Part shown: positions 35,612 through 44,125 of the stretch, piece after piece | Layout: each line of letters starts with the position of its first letter | How positions within the stretch are numbered: the stretch's first letter is position 1 | Source: Mesobacillus jeotgali | Lineage (GTDB): Bacteria > Bacillota > Bacilli > Bacillales > Cytobacillaceae | Length of the DNA stretch: 64,000 bases | Direction of reading: 5' to 3' | Assembly: GCF_002874535.1 (NCBI RefSeq) | Contig: NZ_CP025025.1 | Span: 370,001-434,000 of the forward strand | Made by a program: the position numbers and the translations under genes | Notes under the pieces: generated by a model | Told to the model about the DNA's origin: nothing | Databases searched by the model: none | What the model saw: only the letters and a program-made list of their open reading frames with translations

Positions 35612-36484
35612 ATGGATTTGCTGCAGAGTATGAATGAGGCCATGAGGTATATTGAAGAAACCCTTGCCGATGAGATTGATTTTCGCGAAGTGGCGAAGCG
35701 TGCTTATTGTTCGGAATACCATTTAAAGAGGATGTTCTCTTTTCTAGCTGGTGTTTCGCTCACAGAATATATCCGAAGAAGGAAGCTTACTTTAGCCGCG
35801 TTTGACCTGAAAGACAGCAATGTGAAGGTGATCGATGTTGCGATGAAGTATGGCTACACCTCTCCTGATTCATTTGCCAGAGCCTTTCATGCATTGCATG
35901 GGATCACTCCGTCGGAAGCCAGGAATCATGGTCATTCCTTAAAAGCCTATCCGCCGATGACCTTCCAGTTATCAATAAAGGGAGGATCAGAAATGAATTA
36001 TCGAATCGTCGAGAAGGAAGCATTCCGTATTGTCGGCATCGCGAAAAGAGTGCCGCTGATTTACCATGGAGTGAACCCGGAGATTGCCGAGATGTGGAAG
36101 AGCTTGAGTATGGAAAAAATCCAGGAACTGAAGGACCTTTCGAATATTGAGCCTAACGGATTAATCAGTGCGTCTACAAATTTTTCCGAGGGCCGGATGG
36201 AGGGGAAGGGAGACCTGGATCATTATATTGGCGCTGCGACAACGAAGGAGTGTCCGGAGCATTTAGCTTCACTTGAAGTTACACCAACTACATGGGCAGT
36301 GTTCGAAGCAGTCGGCCCATTCCCTGAGACTCTCCAAAATGTCTGGGGGCGGATTTACTCCGAATGGTTCCCGTCCTCGAGTTATGAACAAGTAGAAGGT
36401 CCCGAACTCCTGTGGAACGAAAATAAAGATATGAACTCACCGAAGTATCGGAGTGAAATATGGATTCCGGTCAGATGCAAATAA
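35612..36484 (+). CDS. AraC-family regulator with GyrI-like effector domain
   Basis: 290 residues. The N-terminal double helix-turn-helix (about 8-105) has [32 protein letters not shown] and the second [25 protein letters not shown]. The C-terminal part (about 125-290) is a GyrI/SOUL-like effector domain that binds small hydrophobic compounds, as in Rob/SbmC-type and BmrR-like proteins. AAGGAGG precedes the ATG. It probably senses a drug or metabolite. The divergent serine hydrolase gene is a possible target. Confidence 0.9.
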   Translation: MDLLQSMNEAMRYIEETLADEIDFREVAKRAYCSEYHLKRMFSFLAGVSLTEYIRRRKLTLAAFDLKDSNVKVIDVAMKYGYTSPDSFARAFHALHGITPSEARNHGHSLKAYPPMTFQLSIKGGSEMNYRIVEKEAFRIVGIAKRVPLIYHGVNPEIAEMWKSLSMEKIQELKDLSNIEPNGLISASTNFSEGRMEGKGDLDHYIGAATTKECPEHLASLEVTPTTWAVFEAVGPFPETLQNVWGRIYSEWFPSSSYEQVEGPELLWNENKDMNSPKYRSEIWIPVRCK

Positions 36485-36496
36485 GGAACTGAATGA

Positions 36497-36538
36497 AAAC
36501 GAAGCATAGGGTTCAACGTCCCTATGCTTCGTTTTCAT
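36497..36538. terminator. Bidirectional terminator holding the stop codon of the opposing gene
   Basis: GAAAACGAAGCATAGGG ... CCCTATGCTTCGTTTTC. On the minus strand the left arm GAAGCATAG provides the last codons and the stop of the 96-residue gene. Confidence 0.85.
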
Positions 36539-36812
36539 TCTCTTGTTTTTCTTCGTGTTTTTTTCTCCAATTTTTAGGGTTAAAGTACTTTCTGATTTTA
36601 CCTGCGACTTCTTTTCCGACCATAATCGCTCCAAGCCAGAAGGTAACTTCAGCAAGTACCAGGCTGCTTGTGATACTGATGACCTTCATTTTACCGGGAA
36701 TCGGTAGAAAAGGAATGCCAAGTGGAGTCACCCAAATAATGAAGGATGAAATAATAAGGATCATTCCAATTGTATATCGTAAAGGTTTTTTATTTTTCGT
36801 TTCGGTTTGCAT
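36522..36812 (-). CDS. Transporter-suffix-domain membrane protein
   Basis: 96 residues with two helices: YTIGMILIISSFIIWVTPLGIPFLP (about 13-37) and SLVLAEVTFWLGAIMVGKEVAGKIRKYFNP (about 50-79), the pattern of the small 'transporter suffix' proteins that also occur fused to the ends of RND-type transporters. The C-terminal tail is charged (KKHEEKQENENEA). The last codons and TAG lie inside the terminator hairpin. Its role is unknown. It may help fold or anchor a transporter. Confidence 0.75.
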   Translation of the reverse strand: MQTETKNKKPLRYTIGMILIISSFIIWVTPLGIPFLPIPGKMKVISITSSLVLAEVTFWLGAIMVGKEVAGKIRKYFNPKNWRKKHEEKQENENEA

Positions 36813-36922
36813 TCTTAACCCCCGGAAAGAGTTTATTTTGATTTTACCATAATCGGCCTGGAAGCACAGGAATGCTGATGAAAGAAGCGTAGAGCCAACT
36901 TTTTCAGACTCTCACTTACTTA

Positions 36923-36952
36923 TTGACAGAGTGCTTGTACATGAATTATATT
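36923..36952 (+). promoter_or_regulatory. Promoter of the Mn riboswitch unit
   Basis: TTGACA (36923), 18 bp, TATATT (36947). It lies 24 bp before the conserved start of the yybP-ykoY aptamer. Confidence 0.75.
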
Positions 36953-36975
36953 GTACTTACATTAATTGAATAGTT

Positions 36976-37097
36976 CTCCTAAAGGGGAGTAGCTTTTACA
37001 ACAGAGTCGTCATTTCGGAGGTCGCGTATCTCCCGGCTTTGTTGGCAACGTTATCGTTGTTAGCAAGACCTTTGCCTATTTTGGTAAAGGTCTTTTT
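36976..37097 (+). ncRNA. yybP-ykoY manganese riboswitch
   Basis: The conserved pieces of this aptamer occur in order: AAAGGGGAGTAGC (36980), AGTCGTCA (37004), CCCGGCTTTGTTGGC (37032) and TAGCAAGACCTTTGCC (37061). The 3' strand AGACCTTT can pair with AAAGG at the 5' end (P1 of the aptamer) or take part in the terminator AAGACCTTTGCC ... GGTAAAGGTCTTTTT. Mn2+ binding favours the aptamer and so read-through. The genes behind it, an FbpB-like gene and a TerC gene, fit the known use before TerC/YkoY-type proteins. Confidence 0.93.
37065..37097 (+). terminator. Riboswitch terminator 1
   Basis: AAGACCTTTGCC ... GGTAAAGGTCTTTTT; its left arm overlaps the aptamer's 3' P1 strand, so it is the ligand-controlled terminator. 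Confidence 0.88.
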
Positions 37098-37104
37098 ATG
37101 TTTC

Positions 37105-37138
37105 GAAGACCTTTACCATGTCTGGTAAGGGTCTTTTT
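37105..37138 (+). terminator. Second, near-identical terminator in tandem
   Basis: GAAGACCTTTACCA-TGTC-TGGTAAGGGTCTTTTTC. It starts 8 bp after the first terminator, has nearly the same arms but lies outside the aptamer. Confidence 0.85.
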
Positions 37139-37211
37139 CTATGTTCAGGCCGGCCACAGACGAATTGGAACTTTCAATAATATGAAACTATTGGAAAGGA
37201 GTTGGGTCAGA

Positions 37212-37352
37212 GTGAAAAAGAAAAAAGTGACTTTTGAGGAATTGCTGAAAGAGAACAGGCGTGAGCTTTTGGAGGATCAGAAGCTGCTTGAAAAAATCGA
37301 TGAGCGGATTGAAGCCAGGCGCATGGGAGTTAAAAACGGAAACGCATCATAA
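37212..37352 (+). CDS. FbpB-family (Fur-regulated basic protein-like) small protein
   Basis: 46 residues from the GTG at 37212, 10 bp after AAAGGAG. The core VTFEELLKENRRELLEDQKLLEKIDERIEARR (about 6-37) fits the FbpB family, in which B. subtilis FbpB acts with a Fur-controlled small RNA in iron sparing. Here the gene is behind a manganese riboswitch and 22 bp before terC, and I saw no clear Fur box. It is basic and helical. The assignment rests on the core pattern and length. Confidence 0.65.
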   Translation: MKKKKVTFEELLKENRRELLEDQKLLEKIDERIEARRMGVKNGNAS

Positions 37353-37374
37353 ATTTTAAAAGGGGGAATAGTGA

Positions 37375-38142
37375 TTGGAACTGTCGATTTTATTTGAATA
37401 TGGTTGGGTATTGCTGCTATTAATTGCTCTTGAAGGATTGCTCGCAGCTGATAATGCATTGGTATTGGCGATCATGGTAAAGCATCTCCCGGAAGAAGAG
37501 AGGAAAAAGGCACTATTCTATGGTTTGGCAGGCGCATTTGTTTTTCGTTTTGCTTCACTATTCATCATTTCTTTCCTGGTGGATGTCTGGCAGGTACAGG
37601 CAATCGGAGCATTATACCTGCTGTTCATTGCCATTAACCACATAGTCAGGAAGCTTTATTTTAAAAAAGTGGAAGACGAGAACAAATCTACAGATAAAAA
37701 GAAATCAGGCTTCTGGGCAACTGTATTTAAAGTAGAACTAGCTGATATCGCTTTTGCGGTTGATTCGATTCTGGCTGCTGTGGCACTGGCGATGACTTTG
37801 CCGAACACAAACCTGCCGGAGATTGGCGGAATGGATGGCGGCAAGTTCCTTGTCATTTTTGCAGGTGGATTAATCGGTTTGATTATCATGCGTTTCGCTG
37901 CCAACCTTTTCGTGAAATTGCTCCAATCAAGACCAGGTCTAGAAATCGCCGCTTTTGCGATTGTTGGCTGGGTAGGCGTCAAGCTGGCTGTATTGACACT
38001 GGGGCATAAGGATATCGGGGTCATCTCTTACGAATTCGCCCATTCTGTTGAATGGAAACTGTTCTTCTACACGGTACTCGTCGGCATTGCAGCCACTGGC
38101 TGGTTCATGTCGAAGGAAAAGACTGTCAAGCAAGCTGCTTAA
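37375..38142 (+). CDS. TerC-family membrane protein (YkoY/MeeY type)
   Basis: 255 residues and seven helices. The conserved acidic sites are in EGLLAADNALVLAIMVKHLP (about 20-39) and VELADIAFAVDSILAAVAL (about 120-138), which hold the Asp residues expected to bind metal. TerC proteins of this branch export Mn2+, and in B. subtilis the YkoY protein (MeeY) supplies metal to secreted enzymes. The TTG start follows AAGGGGGA. Expression is controlled by the upstream Mn riboswitch. Tat-exported and other metalloenzymes of this cell could be its clients. Confidence 0.92.
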   Translation: MELSILFEYGWVLLLLIALEGLLAADNALVLAIMVKHLPEEERKKALFYGLAGAFVFRFASLFIISFLVDVWQVQAIGALYLLFIAINHIVRKLYFKKVEDENKSTDKKKSGFWATVFKVELADIAFAVDSILAAVALAMTLPNTNLPEIGGMDGGKFLVIFAGGLIGLIIMRFAANLFVKLLQSRPGLEIAAFAIVGWVGVKLAVLTLGHKDIGVISYEFAHSVEWKLFFYTVLVGIAATGWFMSKEKTVKQAA

Positions 38143-38304
38143 ATATGTCAGAAGGATATAATCGGTTTTTGCAAAGAATAGTAGTGACTATCCATTGACT
38201 TGAATTGGGGATAAAAGACCGGCAGGGAGAAAAGCTCTTAATGTCCTGACATTTAAATGATGTGATACACTTATGAGAAATAGGTATTTGGAGGTTGATC
38301 CCTT

Positions 38305-39630
38305 TTGGGAACAGAGATAGTGGTATTGTTGATCCTGATTGTCTTGAACGCTTTCTTTGCGGCATCAGAGATCGCGCTGATTTCTTTAAATGACAATAAA
38401 GTAAAATTGATGGCTGAAGGCGGTGACCGCAAAGCGCAAATGCTGTACAATCTGATGTCTGAACCAAGCCGGTTCCTCGCGACAATCCAGATTGGCATCA
38501 CGCTGGCCGGATTCCTGGCGAGTGCGTTTGCGGCTGAAAGCTTTGCTGGACGGATGGCAGCATTTCTAAGCGAAATGGGTGTGCCGCTTTCACAAAGCAT
38601 GCTGGAATTAGTATCTGTCATTACAATCACTTTAGTGCTGTCTTATTTTACTCTCGTACTTGGAGAATTGGTCCCGAAGCGGCTTGCGTTGCAGAAAGCT
38701 GAACCGATTGCGATGTTCGCTGCTGCTCCTTTGACAGTCTTATCGAAGATTTCTTCTCCGTTCGTTAAGTTATTGACGTTATCCACTAACGGAATCGTCA
38801 GACTGTTTGGAGTCGATCCAAATGCGGATGAAGAGAATGTAACCGAGGAAGAAATTCGCATGATGGTCGATGTGGGCATGGAAAAAGGGACCATCCAGGA
38901 TACAGAGAAAGAGATGATTAACAATATCTTTGAATTCGATAATAAGACAATCTCTGATATCATGACCCACAGGACCAATATCGTCGCTCTTTCTGTTGAT
39001 ACCAGCCTGAGAGATACAGTTGCCATAGTCAACAGGGAAAAGTACACAAGAATGCCTGTATATGAAGGCAGCATCGACCATATCGTTGGCATTCTTCACA
39101 CAAAGGATCTGATTCCGTTCATTGAATGTGAGGATCAGGAACAGTTTAACCTGAGAAGCATGCTTCGCGAACCAAACTTCGTACTGGAATCAATGCGTCT
39201 CGATCAGTTATTTAAAGTGATGCAGAAGAGCAATATCCATATGGCGGTTGCGATTGATGAATATGGCGGAACGGATGGAATAGTGACGATTGAGGACCTG
39301 ATCGAGGAAATCGTCGGCAATATTTTCGATGAGTATGATGAGCCGGAACTTGACGCCGCTGAAATTGTTCAGGTAGATGCAAACCAATATATAATGACGG
39401 GTACGCTTAATTTATATGAAGTAGAGGATGCTCTAAAAATAGAACTTCCAAGCGAAGAATATGATACACTAAGCGGATTTGTCCTTGGCCAGCTTGGATA
39501 TATCCCTGCTGCGGGTGAACATCCAGAGGTTGAATATCAGGATATCGTGTTTACCGTTGCCGAAATGGACGACAGAAGAATTGCTCATGTTAACGTTAGA
39601 ATAAAAAATTCAGCAATGTCATCTGAATAG
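38305..39630 (+). CDS. CNNM/CorC-HlyC family ion-transport-related protein
   Basis: 441 residues. A DUF21/CNNM membrane domain (about 1-190) with AAFFAASEIALISLN-like start, IQIGITLAGFLASAFAA and LGELVPKRLAL, then two CBS domains (about 205-335, with DIMTHRTNIVAL and AVAIDEYGGTDGIVTIEDLIEEIVG), and a C-terminal CorC_HlyC domain. Such proteins take part in Mg2+ or other cation efflux. The TTG start at 38305 has GGAGG upstream. It lies after terC, separated by 162 bp; a shared metal-homeostasis role is likely but not shown. Confidence 0.92.
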   Translation: MGTEIVVLLILIVLNAFFAASEIALISLNDNKVKLMAEGGDRKAQMLYNLMSEPSRFLATIQIGITLAGFLASAFAAESFAGRMAAFLSEMGVPLSQSMLELVSVITITLVLSYFTLVLGELVPKRLALQKAEPIAMFAAAPLTVLSKISSPFVKLLTLSTNGIVRLFGVDPNADEENVTEEEIRMMVDVGMEKGTIQDTEKEMINNIFEFDNKTISDIMTHRTNIVALSVDTSLRDTVAIVNREKYTRMPVYEGSIDHIVGILHTKDLIPFIECEDQEQFNLRSMLREPNFVLESMRLDQLFKVMQKSNIHMAVAIDEYGGTDGIVTIEDLIEEIVGNIFDEYDEPELDAAEIVQVDANQYIMTGTLNLYEVEDALKIELPSEEYDTLSGFVLGQLGYIPAAGEHPEVEYQDIVFTVAEMDDRRIAHVNVRIKNSAMSSE

Positions 39631-39632
39631 TA

Positions 39633-39672
39633 ATGAAAAATGAAGCATAGGAGCGCCTATGCTTCATTTTTA
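39633..39672 (+). terminator. Terminator of the AAGCATAGG family
   Basis: AAAAATGAAGCATAGG-AG-CGCCTATGCTTCATTTTT after the CorC-type gene. Confidence 0.85.
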
Positions 39673-39710
39673 TTCAAGGAGCGCAGGAATGTGCACCCAT
39701 GCTTCTTTTC

Positions 39711-40151
39711 TTATTCATAAATATAACCGATGACATCCAATGCCTGGTCTACCGTTTCGACCGTAACGTTCGCTTTATTGGATAGTTCTTTCAAAGGATG
39801 AATCAAGGATTCGGGTCTGACGATAATCGTTGGTTTGTTCATCGTGATTGCAGCGCTGGCATCCATTGCTGTGTTCCATTGTTTGTACTTTTCGCCGAAC
39901 AGGGCGATGACGATATCCGATTTTTGCATTAAGACCTGTGTCCTGAAGTTGTTAATATCGGATGCAGCGGCGTCCTTATAAACGTTGCCCGGCTGTTTTC
40001 CAAGGATGTCTTCGCCGACATTGTCTGAGCGGTCATGGTTAGTCTGCGGTCCGACGAAGACCAAAGGCAAGTTCTTTTCCTTCGCCTTTTTAGCCACCTG
40101 ATCTCGCCAATCATCGTGAATCTGGCCTGCCAAATAAACCGTTAATTCCAT
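39711..40151 (-). CDS. ytoQ: YtoQ-family protein
   Basis: 146 residues from the ATG at 40151, directly after GGAGGGTG. The product follows B. subtilis YtoQ closely: VYLAGQIHDDWRDQ near the start, VGPQTNHDRSDNVGEDILG, SDINNFRTQVLM and IALFGEKYKQWNTAMDASAA. The fold resembles nucleoside 2-deoxyribosyltransferases, but the activity is not known. It is a single gene between the CorC-type gene and the cyclic-di-GMP pair. Confidence 0.92.
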   Translation of the reverse strand: MELTVYLAGQIHDDWRDQVAKKAKEKNLPLVFVGPQTNHDRSDNVGEDILGKQPGNVYKDAAASDINNFRTQVLMQKSDIVIALFGEKYKQWNTAMDASAAITMNKPTIIVRPESLIHPLKELSNKANVTVETVDQALDVIGYIYE

Positions 40152-40356
40152 CGTAACACCCTCCAATTTCAATAGGTTCTTATTCAATCATAGTAAACTT
40201 TCCTGAAAATTCAAAGGAATTAGGATGAGCGGGAGTAAACTACTCATTATTGTTTTAAACGGAGCATGGGACGAAACTTGTGCATCCGGAACGGGGAAGT
40301 GCCCATTCTTCCATTACAGTGAAAGGCAAGAAGACGGGAATGTCCCCGATCTTTTC

Positions 40357-41340
40357 TCAACTTAGCGGAAAGCTTTCAGGCACCTTATCTTCGCTCGTAA
40401 GGAATACACTTCTGCGGAGTGATTTGCATCGTTTCTTGATTCGGGCTGCTTCCAGGCTAATCTCTTCTATTGTATTGTACGGTTTATGTGTGTTTTGGAT
40501 GACGGCGATCGATAATCCGACAAGCGGGATGTTTTCGAGAACGCCCATTCTGCTGATTCCATGGATGAACCCCTGCTCAAGTTCTTCTGCCGTGTAAAAT
40601 CGATGGGTGAACTGCTCGAATCTGTTGATGAGAGTCTGGCATATGGGCTTGAATTCATGATGGGGAAGAATGGCAATAAAATCATCCCCGCCGATATGTC
40701 CAATGAAGGATTCCATGCTTATGCTTCTTTTTAACACGGTGTCTTTGATAATCGTCGCCGTATACTGGATCACTTCGTCGCCAAGTTTGAACCCGAATGT
40801 ATCATTAAATGCCTTGAACAGATTGATGTCTATGTATAGAATAGTGTATTTTTCATAGGAAATGGCTGTCTTGAGTGCATTCTTTATTTCGAAATTACCC
40901 GGCAATCCAGTCAGCGGGTTCGAATAGCGGGCAATGCTGATTTGTTCCTCAGCCAATTTCATCAGTAAATTCCGGATACTGACGATGCCGATCAGGCGGT
41001 CTTCTTTTGTGACGATGACATAGTCGTATAGATGTTCCTGAGCCCGATCCATAGCCTGGGCAGTCGTTTCAGTTATCGGGACTGAATGATCGACAATAAG
41101 GGGGTCAGGAATCATGACAAGATCAATCGTCCTTTTCATGAATAGATCGAACCCATACTGAGTCGATAATTTCTGGTAGAATGCTGTTTTTGTCACCAAC
41201 CCGATCGGACGGTCATCTGAACAGACCACAACCCCTTCGATTGCTGGTTTTTCCTTGAAAATGGTATAAACGTATTCACATCTAGTTGAAGGAGTAACGA
41301 CAATTACTTGCTCTGCGATCTCTCCGATCGTCATTTGCAT
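40357..41340 (-). CDS. CBS-GGDEF protein with GGDDF motif
   Basis: 327 residues. Two CBS units (about 5-60 and 70-130, ending in DYVIVTKEDRLIGIVSIRNLL) precede a GGDEF domain (about 138-300) that starts LTGLPGNFEIKNAL. The active-site motif is G-G-D-D-F within HIGGDDFIAIL. The third acidic position is Asp rather than Glu, so activity may be changed. No membrane segment. CBS units probably bind an adenosine nucleotide. An EAL protein gene lies 21 bp upstream on the same strand. Together they may make and destroy cyclic di-GMP. Confidence 0.85.
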   Translation of the reverse strand: MQMTIGEIAEQVIVVTPSTRCEYVYTIFKEKPAIEGVVVCSDDRPIGLVTKTAFYQKLSTQYGFDLFMKRTIDLVMIPDPLIVDHSVPITETTAQAMDRAQEHLYDYVIVTKEDRLIGIVSIRNLLMKLAEEQISIARYSNPLTGLPGNFEIKNALKTAISYEKYTILYIDINLFKAFNDTFGFKLGDEVIQYTATIIKDTVLKRSISMESFIGHIGGDDFIAILPHHEFKPICQTLINRFEQFTHRFYTAEELEQGFIHGISRMGVLENIPLVGLSIAVIQNTHKPYNTIEEISLEAARIKKRCKSLRRSVFLTSEDKVPESFPLS

Positions 41341-41361
41341 AACGACACCTTCGTTTCATTT

Positions 41362-42105
41362 TCATATAGGCGCATACAACAGTTGTGGATTTGGCCTTCC
41401 TAAAAAATAGCCCTGGCCAAACTGGATGCCTGCTTGTTTTGCGATGGACATTTCTGCTGCTGTTTCAATCCCCTCTAATGTAACGGCTACGCCCTCAGAA
41501 ATAAAGTAGGCAGAAATCCATTTTAAGAAGGTTTGTTTTTTCACAGATTGGCCAAGGTCGATGGTGAAATACCGATCAAGTTTGACAATGTCCGGCTCAA
41601 GTTCCAAAGCAATTTTTAAAGAAGATTGACCTTTTCCGAGATCATCGAGTGCGATCGCGAAGCCCAGTGACTTCAGGTGCTGGGTGACTGCCTTCAGCTT
41701 GTCCAGCGACATGACAGATTCCGCTTCATTCAACTCAAAAGTGATCTGATCCGGTTTCAATGAAACATTGCTCATCAATCGATCCAATCTGATTAGAAAG
41801 GACGGTTCTAATAGGGTGGACGGAAAGACATTGACAGACAGGCGGGGAGCAGAAGAATGCCTGGACTGGCGCTCGAATGTATGGACGCTATTGACGATGG
41901 AAAAAAGATCTAGGTCGAATAAGCAATCCTGCTGCATGGCAAGAGAAAATAACACCTCAGGATTCTTAATCTCGGGGTTTCGAATCAGACTTTCGTAACC
42001 AAAAACACAATCATCAAGCAAGCTGTAAATTGGCTGATAGGCATGGTGAACATTAAATAATTGGGAAGAGCGACCTCGTGAAGAATCAAAAAGCATTGCT
42101 GTCAT
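41362..42105 (-). CDS. EAL-domain cyclic-di-GMP phosphodiesterase
   Basis: 247 residues, a stand-alone EAL domain. Key residues are present: YQPI near the start, the E in GYESLIR (EAL is ESL here), N in RLSVNVFP, E in ITFELNE, DD in IALDDLGKG, K in DIVKLDRYF, E in VTLEGIET and Q in FGQGYFLGRP. It should cut cyclic di-GMP to pGpG. It is the first gene of a two-gene unit with the CBS-GGDEF protein. A possible promoter is TTAACA-N17-GATTAT on the minus strand near 42150. Confidence 0.88.
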   Translation of the reverse strand: MTAMLFDSSRGRSSQLFNVHHAYQPIYSLLDDCVFGYESLIRNPEIKNPEVLFSLAMQQDCLFDLDLFSIVNSVHTFERQSRHSSAPRLSVNVFPSTLLEPSFLIRLDRLMSNVSLKPDQITFELNEAESVMSLDKLKAVTQHLKSLGFAIALDDLGKGQSSLKIALELEPDIVKLDRYFTIDLGQSVKKQTFLKWISAYFISEGVAVTLEGIETAAEMSIAKQAGIQFGQGYFLGRPNPQLLYAPI

Positions 42106-42254
42106 AGAGTACCATCCTAAGAGAATTGTTTATAATCCAAATGTACTATTAATATGTTAAAGAATTGTAAGTTTTTCGTTAATTCTATATAAAACATGTT
42201 CTGGGTGTGCCCACAGCTACTGGCTGCAAGGATTGGCGCAACTATTTTTTTACA

Positions 42255-42290
42255 GAAAAAAGGAAGCAAGGGATCTATGCTTCCTTTTTT
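42255..42290. terminator. Terminator holding the stop codon of the GT4 gene
   Basis: AAAAAAGGAAGCA ... TGCTTCCTTTTTT. On the minus strand the left arm AAAAAAGGAAGCATAG codes for the final Lys-Lys-Glu-Ala and the stop. Confidence 0.82.
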
Positions 42291-43435
42291 GCCGGTATGG
42301 GAGCAGGGTACTGGTTTGTTTCGATAACTTGTTGATAATGGCTGATAAGGTCATTGAAGATTTTCCCCCATTTTTGGGTTAGGGCGTAGTTTCTGGCTTC
42401 GTAGCCCATTTGGATTCTCTTGCTGTCTGATGTGAGAAGACCAGTGACGGCTTCGGTGAATTGCTCAATATCGTGTGGTGTGCATAGTCGGCCTGTCAGT
42501 CCGTCCTGGATGATGCTTTTCACTCCTCCTGCATTAGCTCCGATAACGGGTGTCCCGCTGGCAAGGGACTCCAGCACGACGTTTCCGAACGTTTCTGTAG
42601 CCGAAGGGAAGATGAAAAGATCGGATGCTGAGTAGACCTCGGCAAGTTGTTCGCCTTTTAGGTAGCCGGTGAAAGTCATGTTTGCAGGTGCTTCTTTTTC
42701 GAGTTGTTCCCTCAGTGGCCCGTCACCAACGATTAGCCATTGTACCTTATCGGCAATCTGGGAGGGCATATTTCTAGCAATATCCAGCAGGAGTCCAGCG
42801 CTTTTTTCCGGTGCCAGCCTTCCTGCATAAGATAGGATGTATTCCTTTCTAATTGAATAGCGCATCCGGACAGCGAGCTTGTCATAAAAAGGGTGGAACA
42901 TCTCGCAGTCGACGCCCCTGGGCCATAGCTCCAGATTGCTAAAACCATATTCTGTCAATTGATTCATTGTGTCTGGAGAGGGAACGAAGATTTTCTGGAG
43001 GGGGCGGTGGAACCAGTTCATGTATTTCCAGAGAAAGCTGGATAACAAAGTAAGGTCATAAAATTGCAGGTACTGGTCGAAATCGGTGTGGTATGAGCCC
43101 ACCAGTGGAATATTCATTTTCTTGGCACAATAAATCCCCATCATGCCAAGATTGAACGGAGTCGCGACATGAATGATGTCTGGATTGAATTTTTCAAGTT
43201 CGCCTTTGATTTTAAAATAGTTCGGAAATGCAATCCGACATTCTGGATACAGGAAAAAGGATGCGCTTTTAAATCGGTGGATATGGGATGGAACATACTC
43301 TTCACTGGGGTTTTCCGGGGCGAACACCTTGACGGAAAATCCCTGTGCCGATAAATAGTCTGTGAATCGTTTCAACGTACGGGCAACTCCGTTGATCTCC
43401 GGGTAAAAGGTATCTGTGAAAAATGCGATTTTCAT
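42275..43435 (-). CDS. GT4-family glycosyltransferase, lipid-glycosylating type
   Basis: 386 residues with a GT-B fold. The N-terminal domain starts MKIAFFTDTFYPEINGVARTL, a loop that holds the acceptor in MgtA/SQD2-like enzymes. HVATPFNLGMMG and VGSYHTDFDQYLQFY follow. The C-terminal domain (about 195-370) contains LSYAGRLAPEKS, VGDGPLRE and the E-x7-E motif in SATETFGNVVLESLASG. Close relatives transfer hexoses or uronic acid to diacylglycerol or to mannosyl lipids. It lies in line with PAP2 and ugd, but a 165-bp gap separates it from PAP2. The last codons lie in a terminator hairpin. Confidence 0.88.
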   Translation of the reverse strand: MKIAFFTDTFYPEINGVARTLKRFTDYLSAQGFSVKVFAPENPSEEYVPSHIHRFKSASFFLYPECRIAFPNYFKIKGELEKFNPDIIHVATPFNLGMMGIYCAKKMNIPLVGSYHTDFDQYLQFYDLTLLSSFLWKYMNWFHRPLQKIFVPSPDTMNQLTEYGFSNLELWPRGVDCEMFHPFYDKLAVRMRYSIRKEYILSYAGRLAPEKSAGLLLDIARNMPSQIADKVQWLIVGDGPLREQLEKEAPANMTFTGYLKGEQLAEVYSASDLFIFPSATETFGNVVLESLASGTPVIGANAGGVKSIIQDGLTGRLCTPHDIEQFTEAVTGLLTSDSKRIQMGYEARNYALTQKWGKIFNDLISHYQQVIETNQYPAPIPAKKEA

Positions 43436-43600
43436 GACAGGCTCCCTCCAATTTTAAAACCTAATTCATACAAGGCCGTTATCAGGTTAATTGTTACCGA
43501 ATACAATTATCGCATTCTATCTGTCTCTAAAATTAACGCTGATTTTGCACAAAGTTTACGAATGAAGTGTTCGTTCATCATCGTAAAAACCAAGAGACAC

Positions 43601-44125
43601 TCAGAGAAAGAACAAATAGCTGAGAATGCCGGCTGTAGTACCAAGCAGGACACCGACGAGAATATCTGTTGGATAATGAAGTCCAAGGTATACTCTTGAA
43701 AGGGCCACCATGCAGGCCAGCGGAATTAAAGCAGCCGATAAAGCTGGCATGAATAATATAACTGGCACGACCAGTGAAAAGATTGCCGTCGTATGTCCGG
43801 ATGGGAATGAATGGTCCTGCAAGGGGTTCGACGGGAAAAAGGTATTTTCAAGGATGATATACGGTCTCTTTCGCGGGTACCATTTTTTAATGAAATGCAC
43901 CGGCAGATGGCTGAGAGCTAATGCGACTGCACTTGAGACTGCTGCCTGTCTTAGCTGGCCTCCTGAGAACAGGATCAACAGAAGGATGGATGAAATCGTG
44001 AATCGGGCACCGCCCATATGAGTGATCGTACGGAAAAAGGCATTTAGGAATCTGTTTTGATAATGACGGTTGATCCCACGAAAAATCCTTTGATCAGTCT
44101 GGTAGAATACTAGTAAAAGTTTCAT
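43601..44125 (-). CDS. PAP2-family phosphatase
   Basis: 174 residues and about six helices. The three PAP2 motifs are complete: KKWYPRKRP (about 85-93), SFPSGHT (about 109-115) and SRVYLGLHYPTDI (about 143-155). These enzymes remove phosphate from lipid phosphates such as phosphatidate or undecaprenyl pyrophosphate. The ATG at 44125 follows GGAAGGA and overlaps the end of ugd by 32 bp, so it is probably coupled to ugd. It could supply diacylglycerol for the GT4 enzyme, or recycle undecaprenyl pyrophosphate. Confidence 0.9.
   Translation of the reverse strand: MKLLLVFYQTDQRIFRGINRHYQNRFLNAFFRTITHMGGARFTISSILLLILFSGGQLRQAAVSSAVALALSHLPVHFIKKWYPRKRPYIILENTFFPSNPLQDHSFPSGHTTAIFSLVVPVILFMPALSAALIPLACMVALSRVYLGLHYPTDILVGVLLGTTAGILSYLFFL

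Noticed and set aside
37098-37211. N-terminal extension of the FbpB-like gene back to 37098
   Set aside because: It would run through the second riboswitch terminator; the GTG at 37212 has a proper ribosome binding site.
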